From Selaginella moellendorffii (Eukaryota > Streptophyta > Lycopodiopsida > Selaginellales > Selaginellaceae), in the NCBI RefSeq assembly GCF_000143415.4, contig NW_003314280.1, positions 1,051,938 to 1,115,937 on the forward strand: a stretch of DNA of 64,000 nt, read 5' to 3'. The position numbers and the translations under genes are program-made. Below the pieces are notes generated by a model. The model ran no database searches and had not been told where the DNA came from. It saw only the letters and a program-made list of their open reading frames with translations. Below, in pieces: positions 22,415 to 31,834 of this stretch (position 1 is the first letter of the stretch; each line of letters opens with the position of its first letter).

Positions 22415-25400
22415 ATGATGAATCCGCTTGTCTCCGTTGGCTGCCTCCCAGAGTTTAACAGGGTTGAAGCTCACCATGTTGTTCCAGGGGTCAAGCAAGT
22501 TGTCAAGGAACTGGTACGTGTAGATTTTATGATAAAAAATTGTCATTGTGGTGTTTATTTCTTCCTCCAGGAAAAGGATTTGCTTGAGCTGGAGTGCTTT
22601 GCTGCCTCAAGTTTTGGAGAGAATGGTGGCGATCTGTGGGAGGCGCTCGTCCATCCCTTCGAACGCATTCTTGATCGCTTGACTGTGGTATGGGGGATTG
22701 TTTCGCATCTCAAGGATGTCAAGGATTCCGACGCTCTTCGAGCTGCTGTGGACGAAGCACAAGTAACTTTACTTGTTCTTTCTCCTGAGTTTTAGGACTG
22801 TTGTGCAGCCCTTGAGAACGAACTTTTTGTTGAGGTTAGGACAGAGCAAGGCTTTGTATCAGGCGTTTGAGAAGATCCGCAATGGTGCCTTGTTCGATAC
22901 ACTGAACGAAGCTCAGCAACGAGTTGTAGAAGGTATGTGAGCGCTTCATTTGATCTCTTGTGGAGTTCTCTCTCTTTTTTTCCTTCAGGACGTTTGAAAG
23001 ATGCCATACTAAATGGAGTGGCATTAGAACATGAGAAGAAAGTGCATTTTAATGAGATCCAACAGGTATATATATGTGTTTGTTGGCTAACATTTCAAAG
23101 TTTTGCAGGAGCTGGAGAAATTACTGAACAAATTCAGTGAAAATGTGCTGGACTCCACCAAGTTGTTTGGGAAGCTGGTGACTGATATTTCTGTTCTTGA
23201 AGGCTTGCCGGAAACGGCTCTTGCTCTTGCTGCACAAGCCGCAGTATCCAACGTAAGATCCTTTAGTTCGCTATTGATAATGCTTTGGTCATGTTGTATT
23301 TTTTGCAGGGATACGAAGGCGCCAATGCGAAGAGTGGACCGTGGCTGATAACTCTGGACAGTTCCATGTACTCGGGAGTGATGAGATTTGCGAGAAACCG
23401 TGACCTTCGCGAGGAAGTATATCGCGCAGACATCACAGTGGCCTCCGGAGAGAGTTTTGATAACTTCCCTGTAATTACAAGAATTCTCGAGCTTCGCCAG
23501 CAGAAAGCGGAGTTGTTAGGATGCGAAAACCATGCTCAGGTAATATTACCTATACATGAGAGTCTAAAAAGTTCTTTTTAGTACAGGTGAGTATGCTTCA
23601 AAAGATGGCGACACTGGATTCTTGTCATGCACTTCTCGAAAAACTGCATAGTTGTTCACGAGCTGCTGCTATTCGAGGTCTATGTTCTCTCTGCTATCAA
23701 AGCTTATTGCAAGTGTTTTTCTTTTTCGTTGATCTTCGTTTTAGACATGCGGGAGCTTGAGGAATTTGTGAGAAGTGAAAACTCAGAAGAAGATGAGAAT
23801 TTGTTCCACTGGGACATTCCATATTGGACGGAGCGCTTCAGGGAGGCCAAGCTTGACATGAATGATGTAAGTTTTCCTTCCAAGGCTTGGTCATATTTGC
23901 TCACTTTATTTTGGAATTTTTAGGAGGAACTCAGGCCGTATTTCTCCATGCCTAATGTCATGGATGGCCTGTTCAGCCTTGCGAAGCGCTTGTTTGGCGT
24001 CCACATTGAAGAGTTGGAAGAAAATACACCAGTAAGCGTGCATGCCAAAACTATGATCCATCTATCTCAATCTGAATAACAGGTCTGGGACAAAGAAGTT
24101 AAGCTTTACAAGGTGGCAGAATGCGCCAGCGGAGAAAATCTGGGATACTTTTACCTGGACCCATTCTCGAGGCCGCACCAGAAGAGAAGTGGAAATTGGA
24201 TGGGCGTAGTCTTTAACAGAAGCCATGCAGCTGTGCAAAAAGGTGGCGGGGTGCGATTGCCTGTCGCTCATATTGTCTGCAACCAGGCACCACCATTACC
24301 CGATCAGCCAAGCTTGATGACGTTCTATGAGGTAGTAGCAGTAGGCTTTTTTATAATCATGATCTTATGGGTAGCGCTGACAAGTTTGACGGAGCACTTA
24401 TGATTGAAACTTTGCAGGTGACAATGCTGTTTCATGAGTTCGGGCATGCTTTGCAGCACCTTTTGAGCAAACAGGACGAGGGTCTTGTGGCTGGATCCGA
24501 AGGAATAGAGTGGGATGCAGTCGAGATTCCCTCCCAGTTTATGGAGAACTGGTGCTATGACAGGTCTGATTCGATTGTAACAAACTAGTCTTCAACTAAT
24601 CTCGTGATCGCAGGAACACTTTGATGAGCTTTGCAGTGCACTATAGAACTGGCCAAGAGCTCCCAGAGGCGCTATATACGAAACTCAAGTCGTCAAGAAC
24701 GTTTTTCTCGGCTTCAAACGTTCTTTATCTGGTAAGCCGAATGAAGAAAAGTTTTCTTGGAATAATTTCTCGTTTTTGAATGCACACAGGTTTCCCGCTC
24801 TCTGATTGATCTCAAGCTGCATGCAAAGCTCGAAGCCGTGAATTCGAAAGAGATTTACAACTTGTGCAACAAGGTTGCAGGGGAGATATTGATATTACCC
24901 CCTTTGCCTGAAGACAAGTCCATCTGCAAATTCCTCCACTTATTCGCCAGTATGTGTTTTTCCTCTATTTCTAATCTCTCCTGTATTTTTTCTCTTACTG
25001 GACTTATGTTGTTGGTTGTCATTCTTGTAGCAACTGAGTATGCAGCTGGTTACTATAGCTACCTGGTAAGCTGGCCTCAGAAAACATATCCTGACACTCA
25101 AAAAGAATCTTGGTATGATTCTGTGCAGTGGTCTGAGGTTCTGTCATCAGATGCTTTTGGAGCGTTTGAAGAAGCAGGCCTTGAAAATGAAACTGTGAGT
25201 GAAAACAATCATTAGTGGGAAGCCATTGTTTCGCTTTTGTATGTTTCACAGGCCGTTAAGGAGGCAGGAAAATTATTTAAGCAGACAATTCTTGAGCTTG
25301 GTGGAGGCAGAGCGCCTGCTAAAGTAAAACTTTTGATAAATTTACACTAAACTCACGACGAGCTCTGCAGGTTTTTGAAGATTTCCGTGGAAGAGGCCCC

Positions 25401-25442
25401 AGCATAAATGCTCTTCTCAGGCATAGAGGTCTCGTGGTATAA
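22415..25442 (+). CDS. M3 family zinc oligopeptidase (thimet/organellar oligopeptidase type)
   Basis: Seventeen exons join in frame to 701 residues: 22415-22513, 22571-22762, 22809-22932, 22989-23065, 23109-23252, 23309-23539, 23587-23677, 23745-23866, 23924-24031, 24083-24331, 24418-24563, 24614-24731, 24790-24949, 25031-25065, 25129-25194, 25252-25323, 25371-25442. The zinc motif HEFGH is at about residues 485-489, with the third ligand in [17 protein letters not shown]. The family signatures [15 protein letters not shown] and [14 protein letters not shown] are present. Plant homologues degrade short peptides, including cleaved targeting peptides. Translation starts directly at the conserved NPL segment with an in-frame stop just upstream, so no transit peptide is visible and the cytosol is the likely site. 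Length equals the cytosolic plant forms. No broken exon seen. Confidence 0.95.
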
Positions 25443-26092
25443 ATGTTGGTATATATATTGCTGCTTATCTAATAGCATAATCACTAAAAAAACCATGACT
25501 TTGAAAACAAAATGCTCGTGAGGAGCTAGCAATGGAGGACGAGTCCGCGAGTAAACACTGGAATTTCACGGTACACTCCTGCTCCGATCTTAATAAGATG
25601 GTTACTCCGTGGACGCTGTGCAGAGAAAGCCCGATCGCATCAGAGCCGAGGCCGCCGAGTACCGAAAGCTGCTACCTCTTCGCCTCAAGGAGCAGTGATA
25701 GCGGTGGGCGTCTCGTTCTCGGTCTCCTCCACTTGAATACAGCTAAAGTTCATGAAGAAGCTGGAGCCAGACTACGCGCGGACGTAAGCTTCGGGGGCGA
25801 CTCTTTTCCTTGGGTGAGGACTTATGACAGAAGCAAAGCGAAGAGAAACGCTGCAGGAGAAAAAATTCTCGAGCGAGTGATATTGGCATGAAGACTTAGA
25901 TGGAACAACCGATCAGAGAGAGCCGATCGCTCATAACAAACACACGAATTAGAGACAAGCTTGCGTGAGCTGGAGCTGCTATTAGACTAGGAGAACATAT
26001 GAATTTTATTGAGTGTGGGGTCTCCTAGGGCGACCAAAACAACACAGACATCAGCAACGTAATGGAAGAAAGAAAAAAAGATTACCATTTGT
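25443..26092. other. intergenic, no convincing gene
   Basis: One plus-strand frame at 25,532-25,891 (119 codons, MEDESASKHWNFTVHSC start) has no recognisable domain, and I would not call it from sequence alone. Nothing else stands out. Confidence 0.4.
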
Positions 26093-26284
26093 TCAGGGCC
26101 CATACTTGTTGGTTATATTCGGGCCGCTGATGCTGGTTCCCGGCCCGCTTGGCCCTTCGGCTTTGGCAATGTGGCCTCCCTTGAGTGATGGCATTGGCAT
26201 TGGCATGTCATCTCCATCACCCTGCCCAAAAGAGCTAGCCACTAGGAGGAGGGTAAAGACAACAAGAAACTTTGCAAGAGTCAT
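26093..26284 (-). CDS. small secreted peptide precursor (63 aa)
   Basis: A single exon begins with a classic signal peptide: MTLAKFLVVFTLLLVASSFG, with cleavage likely after SSFG. The mature part is short, with a Met-Pro run (DDMPMPMP) and a Gly/Pro/Ser-rich end, PSGPGTSISGPNITNKYGP. There are no cysteines. A good TATA box lies on the same strand at 26,328-26,334, about 44 bp before the ATG, so the leader would be very short. The SGPN core recalls CLE-type peptides, but the spacing to the final Asn is wrong and the Pro after Asn is missing, so I do not assign it to that family. Role unknown; an extracellular signal or wall peptide is possible. Confidence 0.6.
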   Translation of the reverse strand: MTLAKFLVVFTLLLVASSFGQGDGDDMPMPMPSLKGGHIAKAEGPSGPGTSISGPNITNKYGP

Positions 26285-26327
26285 TGAGAGTATTCGACGA
26301 GAGTAAGTTCGTGGTGGATTTGTGTTG

Positions 26328-26334
26328 TTTTATA
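26328..26334 (-). promoter_or_regulatory. TATA box of secreted-peptide gene
   Basis: TATAAAA on the minus strand lies about 44 bp upstream of the ATG at 26,284, a suitable distance for a start of transcription near 26,300. Confidence 0.6.
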
Positions 26335-26808
26335 GCCAAGGATCGTACACCACCAATATGCATGAGCAAGTCATGCTCTTTCTTTCCTTCGTTGTGGAAA
26401 GAGATGTTATATGTCCGGTTCTCACAACTTCGTCGACTGCTTTTGATATTCTTTCTGCATAGAAGAAGTATAGAAGAAGATGGTGCTGTGAAGTTATGTC
26501 TGTATCATAAAGAGAACACTGAATCGCCCAGGTCGCTCTTCGCGCTGAGGCTCTCGTGAACCTACATTTATTAGTTAAACCAAGAAGAAAAGGTAAAGAG
26601 TTTGATCATAGTTCTTTCTTTTCCAGGATCTGGCAGACAAAGAGGCGACTATACGAGATAGATATATTGTGCAAAGATATCTAAATGGAGCAGCCTTCCA
26701 TCGCAATGGCTTGGCAGACAGACAATCTTTAGATTTAATTCTATGCTGACTATACAGTTAGCTTCACAAGGTGCCGCAATTCTTCCACAGGGAGGTCAAT
26801 TCCTGACT

Positions 26809-26815
26809 TATAAAA
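26809..26815 (+). promoter_or_regulatory. TATA box of GASA-like gene
   Basis: TATAAAA lies 94 bp before the ATG at 26,909, which would give a leader of about 65 bp. Confidence 0.55.
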
Positions 26816-26908
26816 CGCCACTCTTCTCTTCCGCTAGAGCATTCGTTGTTTCTTCTCGCAGAGTCCTCAGGTGTGTCCTTCGTGGTAGAAACGAGGAGTT
26901 CTAGCAAA

Positions 26909-27354
26909 ATGGCTCTGGCTTTGAAGTGGCTAGCATTTCTCGTCCTGCTCATTTTTGTGATTGCCGAGGTGCATTGCCTGATTGAGTTCTTCGGGATCGT
27001 GTTTTAACGAATCTCTTTTTCTTTTTGTCTGTGGCAGAATGGCAATGTGGTTCTTGGCAGCAGAGATTTGACTGGAATCGGTGAGACATCTTTCACTGTT
27101 TCTTAAGTTTCGAGCTTCTAGTTTTGCTGGTTGGATCGAGTATAAGTGATGGGTCTTTGTTTCTCTTTCGCAGACTGTTGAGGAAAGTGCAAGTACGGAT
27201 GCTCTCTAACTCATGGGAGCCCGAGATGTGCAACAAGATGTGTAACATATGTTGTAGCAAGTGCTTTTGCGTTCCAAATGGCCCAAAAGCGAGCAAGAAA
27301 GAGTGCCCGTACGATGCCGTCCTCAACAACAAGGGAAAGCCCAAATGCCCGTGA
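26909..27354 (+). pseudogene. GASA/Snakin cysteine-rich peptide gene, damaged
   Basis: Three exons (26909-26968, 27038-27080, 27174-27354) match the GASA layout. Exon 1 encodes a signal peptide (MALALKWLAFLVLLIFVIAE), exon 2 a short linker, exon 3 the cysteine domain ending CFCVPNG and GKPKCP. The domain is broken three ways. A TGA stands where the residue after the first Cys should be. A two-base CT excess after the third Cys shifts the frame. The usual CPCY is CPYD, losing one of the 12 cysteines. Using an AG 15 bp inside exon 3 as acceptor would skip the TGA and give an open frame to the end, but without the first three cysteines. GASA peptides are secreted growth or defence regulators. 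The TATA box and splice sites are intact, so it is either recently dead or makes a shortened peptide. Confidence 0.75.
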
Positions 27355-27409
27355 AAAAAAATTCCCTTTTTCGCTATTCGTGTAGGAATGCTACTCTGTT
27401 TTTAGGGTT

Positions 27410-28110
27410 CCTGGAAGCGGTGTGAGTGCGTCCGGCTGCTCAAATCCGCGCGCCACATTGCCGACGCCCGCAATGTCCACTCCCAGGTGCTGCAATCGCG
27501 ATTCATGTCCACCGACGGCATCTTCCTCAACCTCCTCATCCAAATCCAGCATCCCCCTCTTCCGCCAGGAATCCCTTCTCCTGGCGCCAAATCTTCCTCT
27601 CCTGCCTCGCCAGCAGCAGAGATCTCTCTCGTGTACTCTCGATCCTCACCAGCAGAGATCTCTCTCGTGTGCTCTCGATCCTGGCCAGGATGCCTGAATT
27701 GGATGTGGTTTCCTCCACCGCAGCGGGTGGCGGATCCAAATCCCCAAAGCTGGGGATTTGGATCTTATCTTTGATGGCATTCGATTCCCCAGCGTCATCT
27801 CCCGGAGCACGATCCTGGAATACCTCTTCGATCGAATTCTCGAGCGAGAGATTGTTTCGTGGACTATCCTCCTCGAAGGAAATTTTGCTCGATCCAAGCT
27901 TACTGTGGCGCGCGGTGGCCTGGAACTCGGCGTTCTCTCCTTCCGTGGGACCCGGCGACCTAAACTCGGCGATAGCGATCTTTCACCTGGGAAGATCCTT
28001 GCAAGCTTTGTAAGATCCAAGTCCAGGAAACTAAACAATCTACATCCTTCAAATGACGACCAAAGGGATTTCCACCGTGCGCATTTGTGTGTGGGCTCGT
28101 CAAGCCTCTA
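27410..28110 (+). pseudogene. PPR gene 5' relic
   Basis: The reading frame from 27,430 shows the usual PPR entry (LLKSARHIADARNVHSQVLQ, then GIFLNLLIQIQ). In another frame near 27,800 there is LFDRILEREIVSWTILLEG. Between them the frame is lost and a 32-bp block (CTCTCGTGTACTCTCGATCC type) is duplicated at 27,625-27,690. No complete protein can be read. Confidence 0.6.
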
Positions 28111-28179
28111 GCTTTTGAAAAGTCCAGTCTCTGTGGCCACAGCCCCATGGAGAACTTCTTCCTCACGCTAAGCTAGTTA

Positions 28180-28560
28180 CCAGGAATTGAACGGGCGCGT
28201 TTTGTTTTGGCCTGCAGCATGGAAGCTCAGCAGTTGATCGAGCTGCTTGTTTGATTTGAGACACTTGAAAAGAACAACTAGACACTCCTCATACACCAGG
28301 AGAAAACCATCCAGTTCCATGAAGAGATCATGGAGGTATTTGTCGTCGTCTCCATCGTCACAAATCCAATGCCTCGGGACTCCCTAGTAAAAGGCAACAT
28401 TCTATAATCTCATTTTTTTTCACGATCAAAGCCTGGATAAAGAAGAAAGAAAAAGAAAAGGTTCAGCTTGCATTGGCAAAGTTACTCTTCGAGCCATTCT
28501 CGTCGAAAGCCCTACAAGTTTACTCCGGCTCCTGAGAAGAAGGAAAAAATCAGATCCAAG
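28180..28560 (-). pseudogene. decayed partial copy of the SR45a gene
   Basis: Blocks on the minus strand match the SR45a gene at 36,333-37,564 in the same order: the intron 5/exon 6 border (28,185-28,245), exon 5 around CATCGTCACAAATCCA (28,340-28,405), and exon 4 (28,470-28,530). Intron sequence is retained, so this came from genomic duplication and not from a reverse-transcribed mRNA. Deletions and substitutions destroy the RRM frame. Confidence 0.75.
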
Positions 28561-28807
28561 TTACAGGAAACAAATTGCTATCCCATGGGTGTTAGATTAA
28601 ATTCAATCGACTATTCCACAAGCTAGTTAAACTTTTTGGCTTTCTCCAGTATAGAAGCACAACAAAAGCTCTACTGCCAAATTCTAGGAAACATGAAAGT
28701 TTTGAGCTTAGAGTAAGAATATTCTCGAATATTCTTTACTGAAGAATATTCTTAAACAGGGCGACGAATATGCCTCCATAAACCCTAGATTGCGAGGGAA
28801 ATGTTTG

Positions 28808-31800
28808 ATGCCTGGGACGCAATGGGCGAGGCGCGCGGCCAGGGAATGCTTGGCTCGAGCTCGATCGCCGCCGGCATCGCAACGGGGCGGAGGAGGAGGG
28901 CGGGCAAGCACTGGCGAGGAAGTGAATCTTGTCGAGCAGCAGCGTGGCTTGATCGCCGCGCTCCAGGAATGCAAGCAGTCTAGGGATCTCCAGCGAGGTC
29001 GCAGGCTGCATTCTCAGGCGCTCGAGAGCGGCGGCGGCCTTGTGCGTAGCATCTACGTCGCGACGACGCTGGTGGTTATGTATGCTCGATGCGGCAGCAT
29101 GGAGGAAGCCCGGCAGGTTTTCGACGGGATGAAATCCAGGAATGTGGTGTCGTGGACGGCTTTGATCCTCGGCTATGTGGAGAATGGAAGAAGCGAGACT
29201 GGCTTGGAGCTGTTCGAGAGGATGGAGAGGGAAGGGTGTAGAGCCGATGCTCGGACTTTCGTGGCCGGGATCATGGCCTGTGGGACTCTGGCAGCCAAGG
29301 AAGGTGGTCAGGGGAATTCGTTGAGCGATGGAAGAGTTCTAGCAGGCAAAGAAGATGCTTCTTCTGGAAGAGTTCTAGCAGCCAGAGAAGATGGTTCTTC
29401 ACGGGAAAAGTCTTGGCGGGATGAGAAAGATGTGAAGAAGAGGATCAAGTTACAAGCTCTGGAAAGAGGGAGAGAGATGCATCGACGAGCTGCCGAGGCT
29501 GGCTGCGAGATGAACTTGTTCGTGGCGAATACTCTGGTGGACATGTACTCGCGTTGTGGGAGCCTGGTCAATGCTCGAGCAGTGTTTGAGAGGATGCCGT
29601 GTCACAGCTTGGTCTCGTGGACGGCACTTATCCAGGGTTGTGTGGAGAATGGAGAAGAAGAGAGAGCGCTGGAGCTCTTTTCACGAATGCAAGAGTCGCG
29701 AGGAGGGTCTTTGCCGGATGCTCAAACGTTTGTGGCCGTTCTCGCGGCGTGTTCTGCTCTGGCAACGAAAGAGAAAGACATATCCAGCAGCAGCAGCAGC
29801 AGCAGCAGCAAAGAGAGGAAAGCTTTTTTGAAAGAGAAGGCGCTGGAAACAGGACTGGTGCTTCATTCCGAGGCCGAGAAAGCTGGGGTCACCTCCAACA
29901 TCTTTGTGGCAAACAAGCTTGTGGATATGTACTCCAAGTGTGGGAGTATGGAGGATGCGAGAAGAGTTTTTGACAGGATGGCCTTCCACGACGTTGTGAC
30001 TTGGACGTCTCTCATCCTGGGATATGTAGAAAGCGGAGAAGCAGCATTGGGATTGGAACTCTTCGATCTCTTGGTGACATCTCAGCAAATTTTTCGAGAT
30101 CCTCGGTTCTTCGTGGCTGGACTCATGGCCTGTGCTAGTTTGGTGGAGACGAGCAAGGCCGACTGCCTGGAAAAACTGGCTTTTATTCACTCTCAAGCTG
30201 GGAAGAGCGGGTGTGACTCGGACATGTTCGTGGCCAGCACTCTGGTGGATTTGTATGCCAAGTGTGGCAGCATTGGAAACGCTCGCGGGGTTTTCAATCG
30301 GATGCCTCAACGGGACGTGGTTTCCTGGACTTCTCTAGTTCTGGGATATGTGGAGAGAGGCCAGGGGGACATGGCTCTGATGCTTTTCTCGCTCATGCAA
30401 CGTGAAGGTTGCGTTCCAGACGCTCGGACTTACGTCGCTGCCTTCATGGCTTGTGCGAGCCTGGCCGAGCATAAAGAAGAGTTACTAGATGGAAGAAAGG
30501 TCGAGGCTCTCCAGGAAGGAAAGCGTCTCCACTCGGAGGCTGTGAAGTGTGGCTTTCTCTCGGACAAGGTGGTGGCAAATTCCCTGGTAGACATGTACGC
30601 GCGCTGCGGAAGTATGGTGGAAGCTCGAAAAGTTTTCGACGAGATGCCGAGTCTAGACGTGGTTTCGTGGAATTCACTGCTGCTAGGATATGTTGTTAAC
30701 GGGGAGAGTGAAGTGAGTTTGGAGCTGTTCGAGGAAATGCAACGCAAAGGCTGGGATCCGGACGCTCGGACTTTCGTTGCTGTTTTCAAGGCCTGCGGCA
30801 ACCTGACATCCGAGAAGGAGGAATCGACGGCTGAGTGGCTCAAGCGAGGCAGTGCATTCCATCTTCAAGCTTCTCAGTGCGAGCTGGATTCTCACATCTT
30901 CGTGGCCAATAGTTTGATCGACATGTATGCCAAGTGTGGAAGCTTGGCCGACGCTCGAGCAGTCTTCGACAAAATGCCACTCCACGACTTGGTATCCTGG
31001 AACACGCTGCTCTCCGGCTACGCAGACAATGGAGAGAGCGAGAAAGCTCTCGAAGTCTACAAGCTCATGCGCAAAGAGGAGAGCTCCTCGTGCCGGCCAG
31101 ACGCTCGAACTTTTGTTCCACTCTTGAAGGCCTGCTCCAACACCGCAGCTCTGGAAACTGGGAGAGCCATCCACGGCGAAGCTGTGCGGTCGGGAGTGGA
31201 AAGCAGTCCATTCCTCGCAGCCTCTCTGGTGGATTTCTACGGCAAGTGTGGAGGAAACATGGCTCAGGCGGAGCAAGCCTTCGACGTGACTCCAACCAGG
31301 AACTTGACGCTGTGGAGCGCTCTCATGGCTGGCTATGGTCGACTTGGAGACACGAACCAGGTACTTGGGCTGTTCCAGACGCTCGAGGAGACAGGCTTGC
31401 GGCTGGACGGAGCTACGTTTTGCTCGCTTCTCACCGCGTGTAGCCATGCCGGGCTGGTCGACCGGGGAAGAGAAGTTTTCCTCGTGATGGCTTCCAAGTA
31501 TGGTGTTACTCCTGGCGTGGAGCACTACCACTGCCTGGTGGATTTACTGGGACGAGCTGGGCTTGTCGAGGAAGCAGTGAGCGCCGTGAAAAAAATGCCG
31601 CTCGGGCCGAGCGTGGTGGCGTGGAAGACGGTGCTGGCTGCGGCTCGGAAGTGGCAGAAGGTGGAGATTGGAAAGATGGCGTTTCAAGCGTTGGCAGCGC
31701 TGGAGGTGGAGGTAGACGAGGATCAAGCTGGATCCACGTTTGCGTTGATGGCGAACATCTACGCTGGAGCTGAGATGTGGGAAGAACAGGCACAAGTTCT

Positions 31801-31834
31801 CAAGCAAAAGAAGAGCTTGTTCTTGGCAACTTAA
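28808..31834 (+). CDS. long PLS-type PPR protein, no DYW domain
   Basis: The intronless frame gives 1,008 residues from the first in-frame ATG. An upstream TTG at 28,790 extends the frame but is not a normal start. The N-terminus is Arg/Ala-rich, compatible with organelle targeting. About nine repeat blocks follow, each with IFVANTLVDMYAKCGS- and DVVSWTSLILGYVENG-like cores separated by longer linkers with charged insertions. A serine run at about residues 327-335 is encoded by an AGC/CAG microsatellite. The protein ends shortly after the post-repeat E-type region (VEHYHCLVDLLGRAGLVEEA), without a deaminase domain. Family members bind organellar RNA one base per repeat and guide editing, splicing or stability. 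Its last 58 bp overlap the next PPR frame, which is in a different phase. Confidence 0.85.
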   Translation: MPGTQWARRAARECLARARSPPASQRGGGGGRASTGEEVNLVEQQRGLIAALQECKQSRDLQRGRRLHSQALESGGGLVRSIYVATTLVVMYARCGSMEEARQVFDGMKSRNVVSWTALILGYVENGRSETGLELFERMEREGCRADARTFVAGIMACGTLAAKEGGQGNSLSDGRVLAGKEDASSGRVLAAREDGSSREKSWRDEKDVKKRIKLQALERGREMHRRAAEAGCEMNLFVANTLVDMYSRCGSLVNARAVFERMPCHSLVSWTALIQGCVENGEEERALELFSRMQESRGGSLPDAQTFVAVLAACSALATKEKDISSSSSSSSSKERKAFLKEKALETGLVLHSEAEKAGVTSNIFVANKLVDMYSKCGSMEDARRVFDRMAFHDVVTWTSLILGYVESGEAALGLELFDLLVTSQQIFRDPRFFVAGLMACASLVETSKADCLEKLAFIHSQAGKSGCDSDMFVASTLVDLYAKCGSIGNARGVFNRMPQRDVVSWTSLVLGYVERGQGDMALMLFSLMQREGCVPDARTYVAAFMACASLAEHKEELLDGRKVEALQEGKRLHSEAVKCGFLSDKVVANSLVDMYARCGSMVEARKVFDEMPSLDVVSWNSLLLGYVVNGESEVSLELFEEMQRKGWDPDARTFVAVFKACGNLTSEKEESTAEWLKRGSAFHLQASQCELDSHIFVANSLIDMYAKCGSLADARAVFDKMPLHDLVSWNTLLSGYADNGESEKALEVYKLMRKEESSSCRPDARTFVPLLKACSNTAALETGRAIHGEAVRSGVESSPFLAASLVDFYGKCGGNMAQAEQAFDVTPTRNLTLWSALMAGYGRLGDTNQVLGLFQTLEETGLRLDGATFCSLLTACSHAGLVDRGREVFLVMASKYGVTPGVEHYHCLVDLLGRAGLVEEAVSAVKKMPLGPSVVAWKTVLAAARKWQKVEIGKMAFQALAALEVEVDEDQAGSTFALMANIYAGAEMWEEQAQVLKQKKSLFLAT

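Noticed and set aside
25496-25560. GACGAGTCCGCGAG block resembling a hammerhead ribozyme
   Set aside because: The conserved CUGANGA core is missing and no three-helix fold could be drawn.
25532-25891. 119-codon frame
   Set aside because: No recognisable domain, no neighbouring exon that joins; could be chance.
26093-26284. Assignment of the secreted peptide to the CLE family
   Set aside because: It has SGPN, but the Pro after Asn, the final HN and the preceding Arg-Val-Pro are absent.
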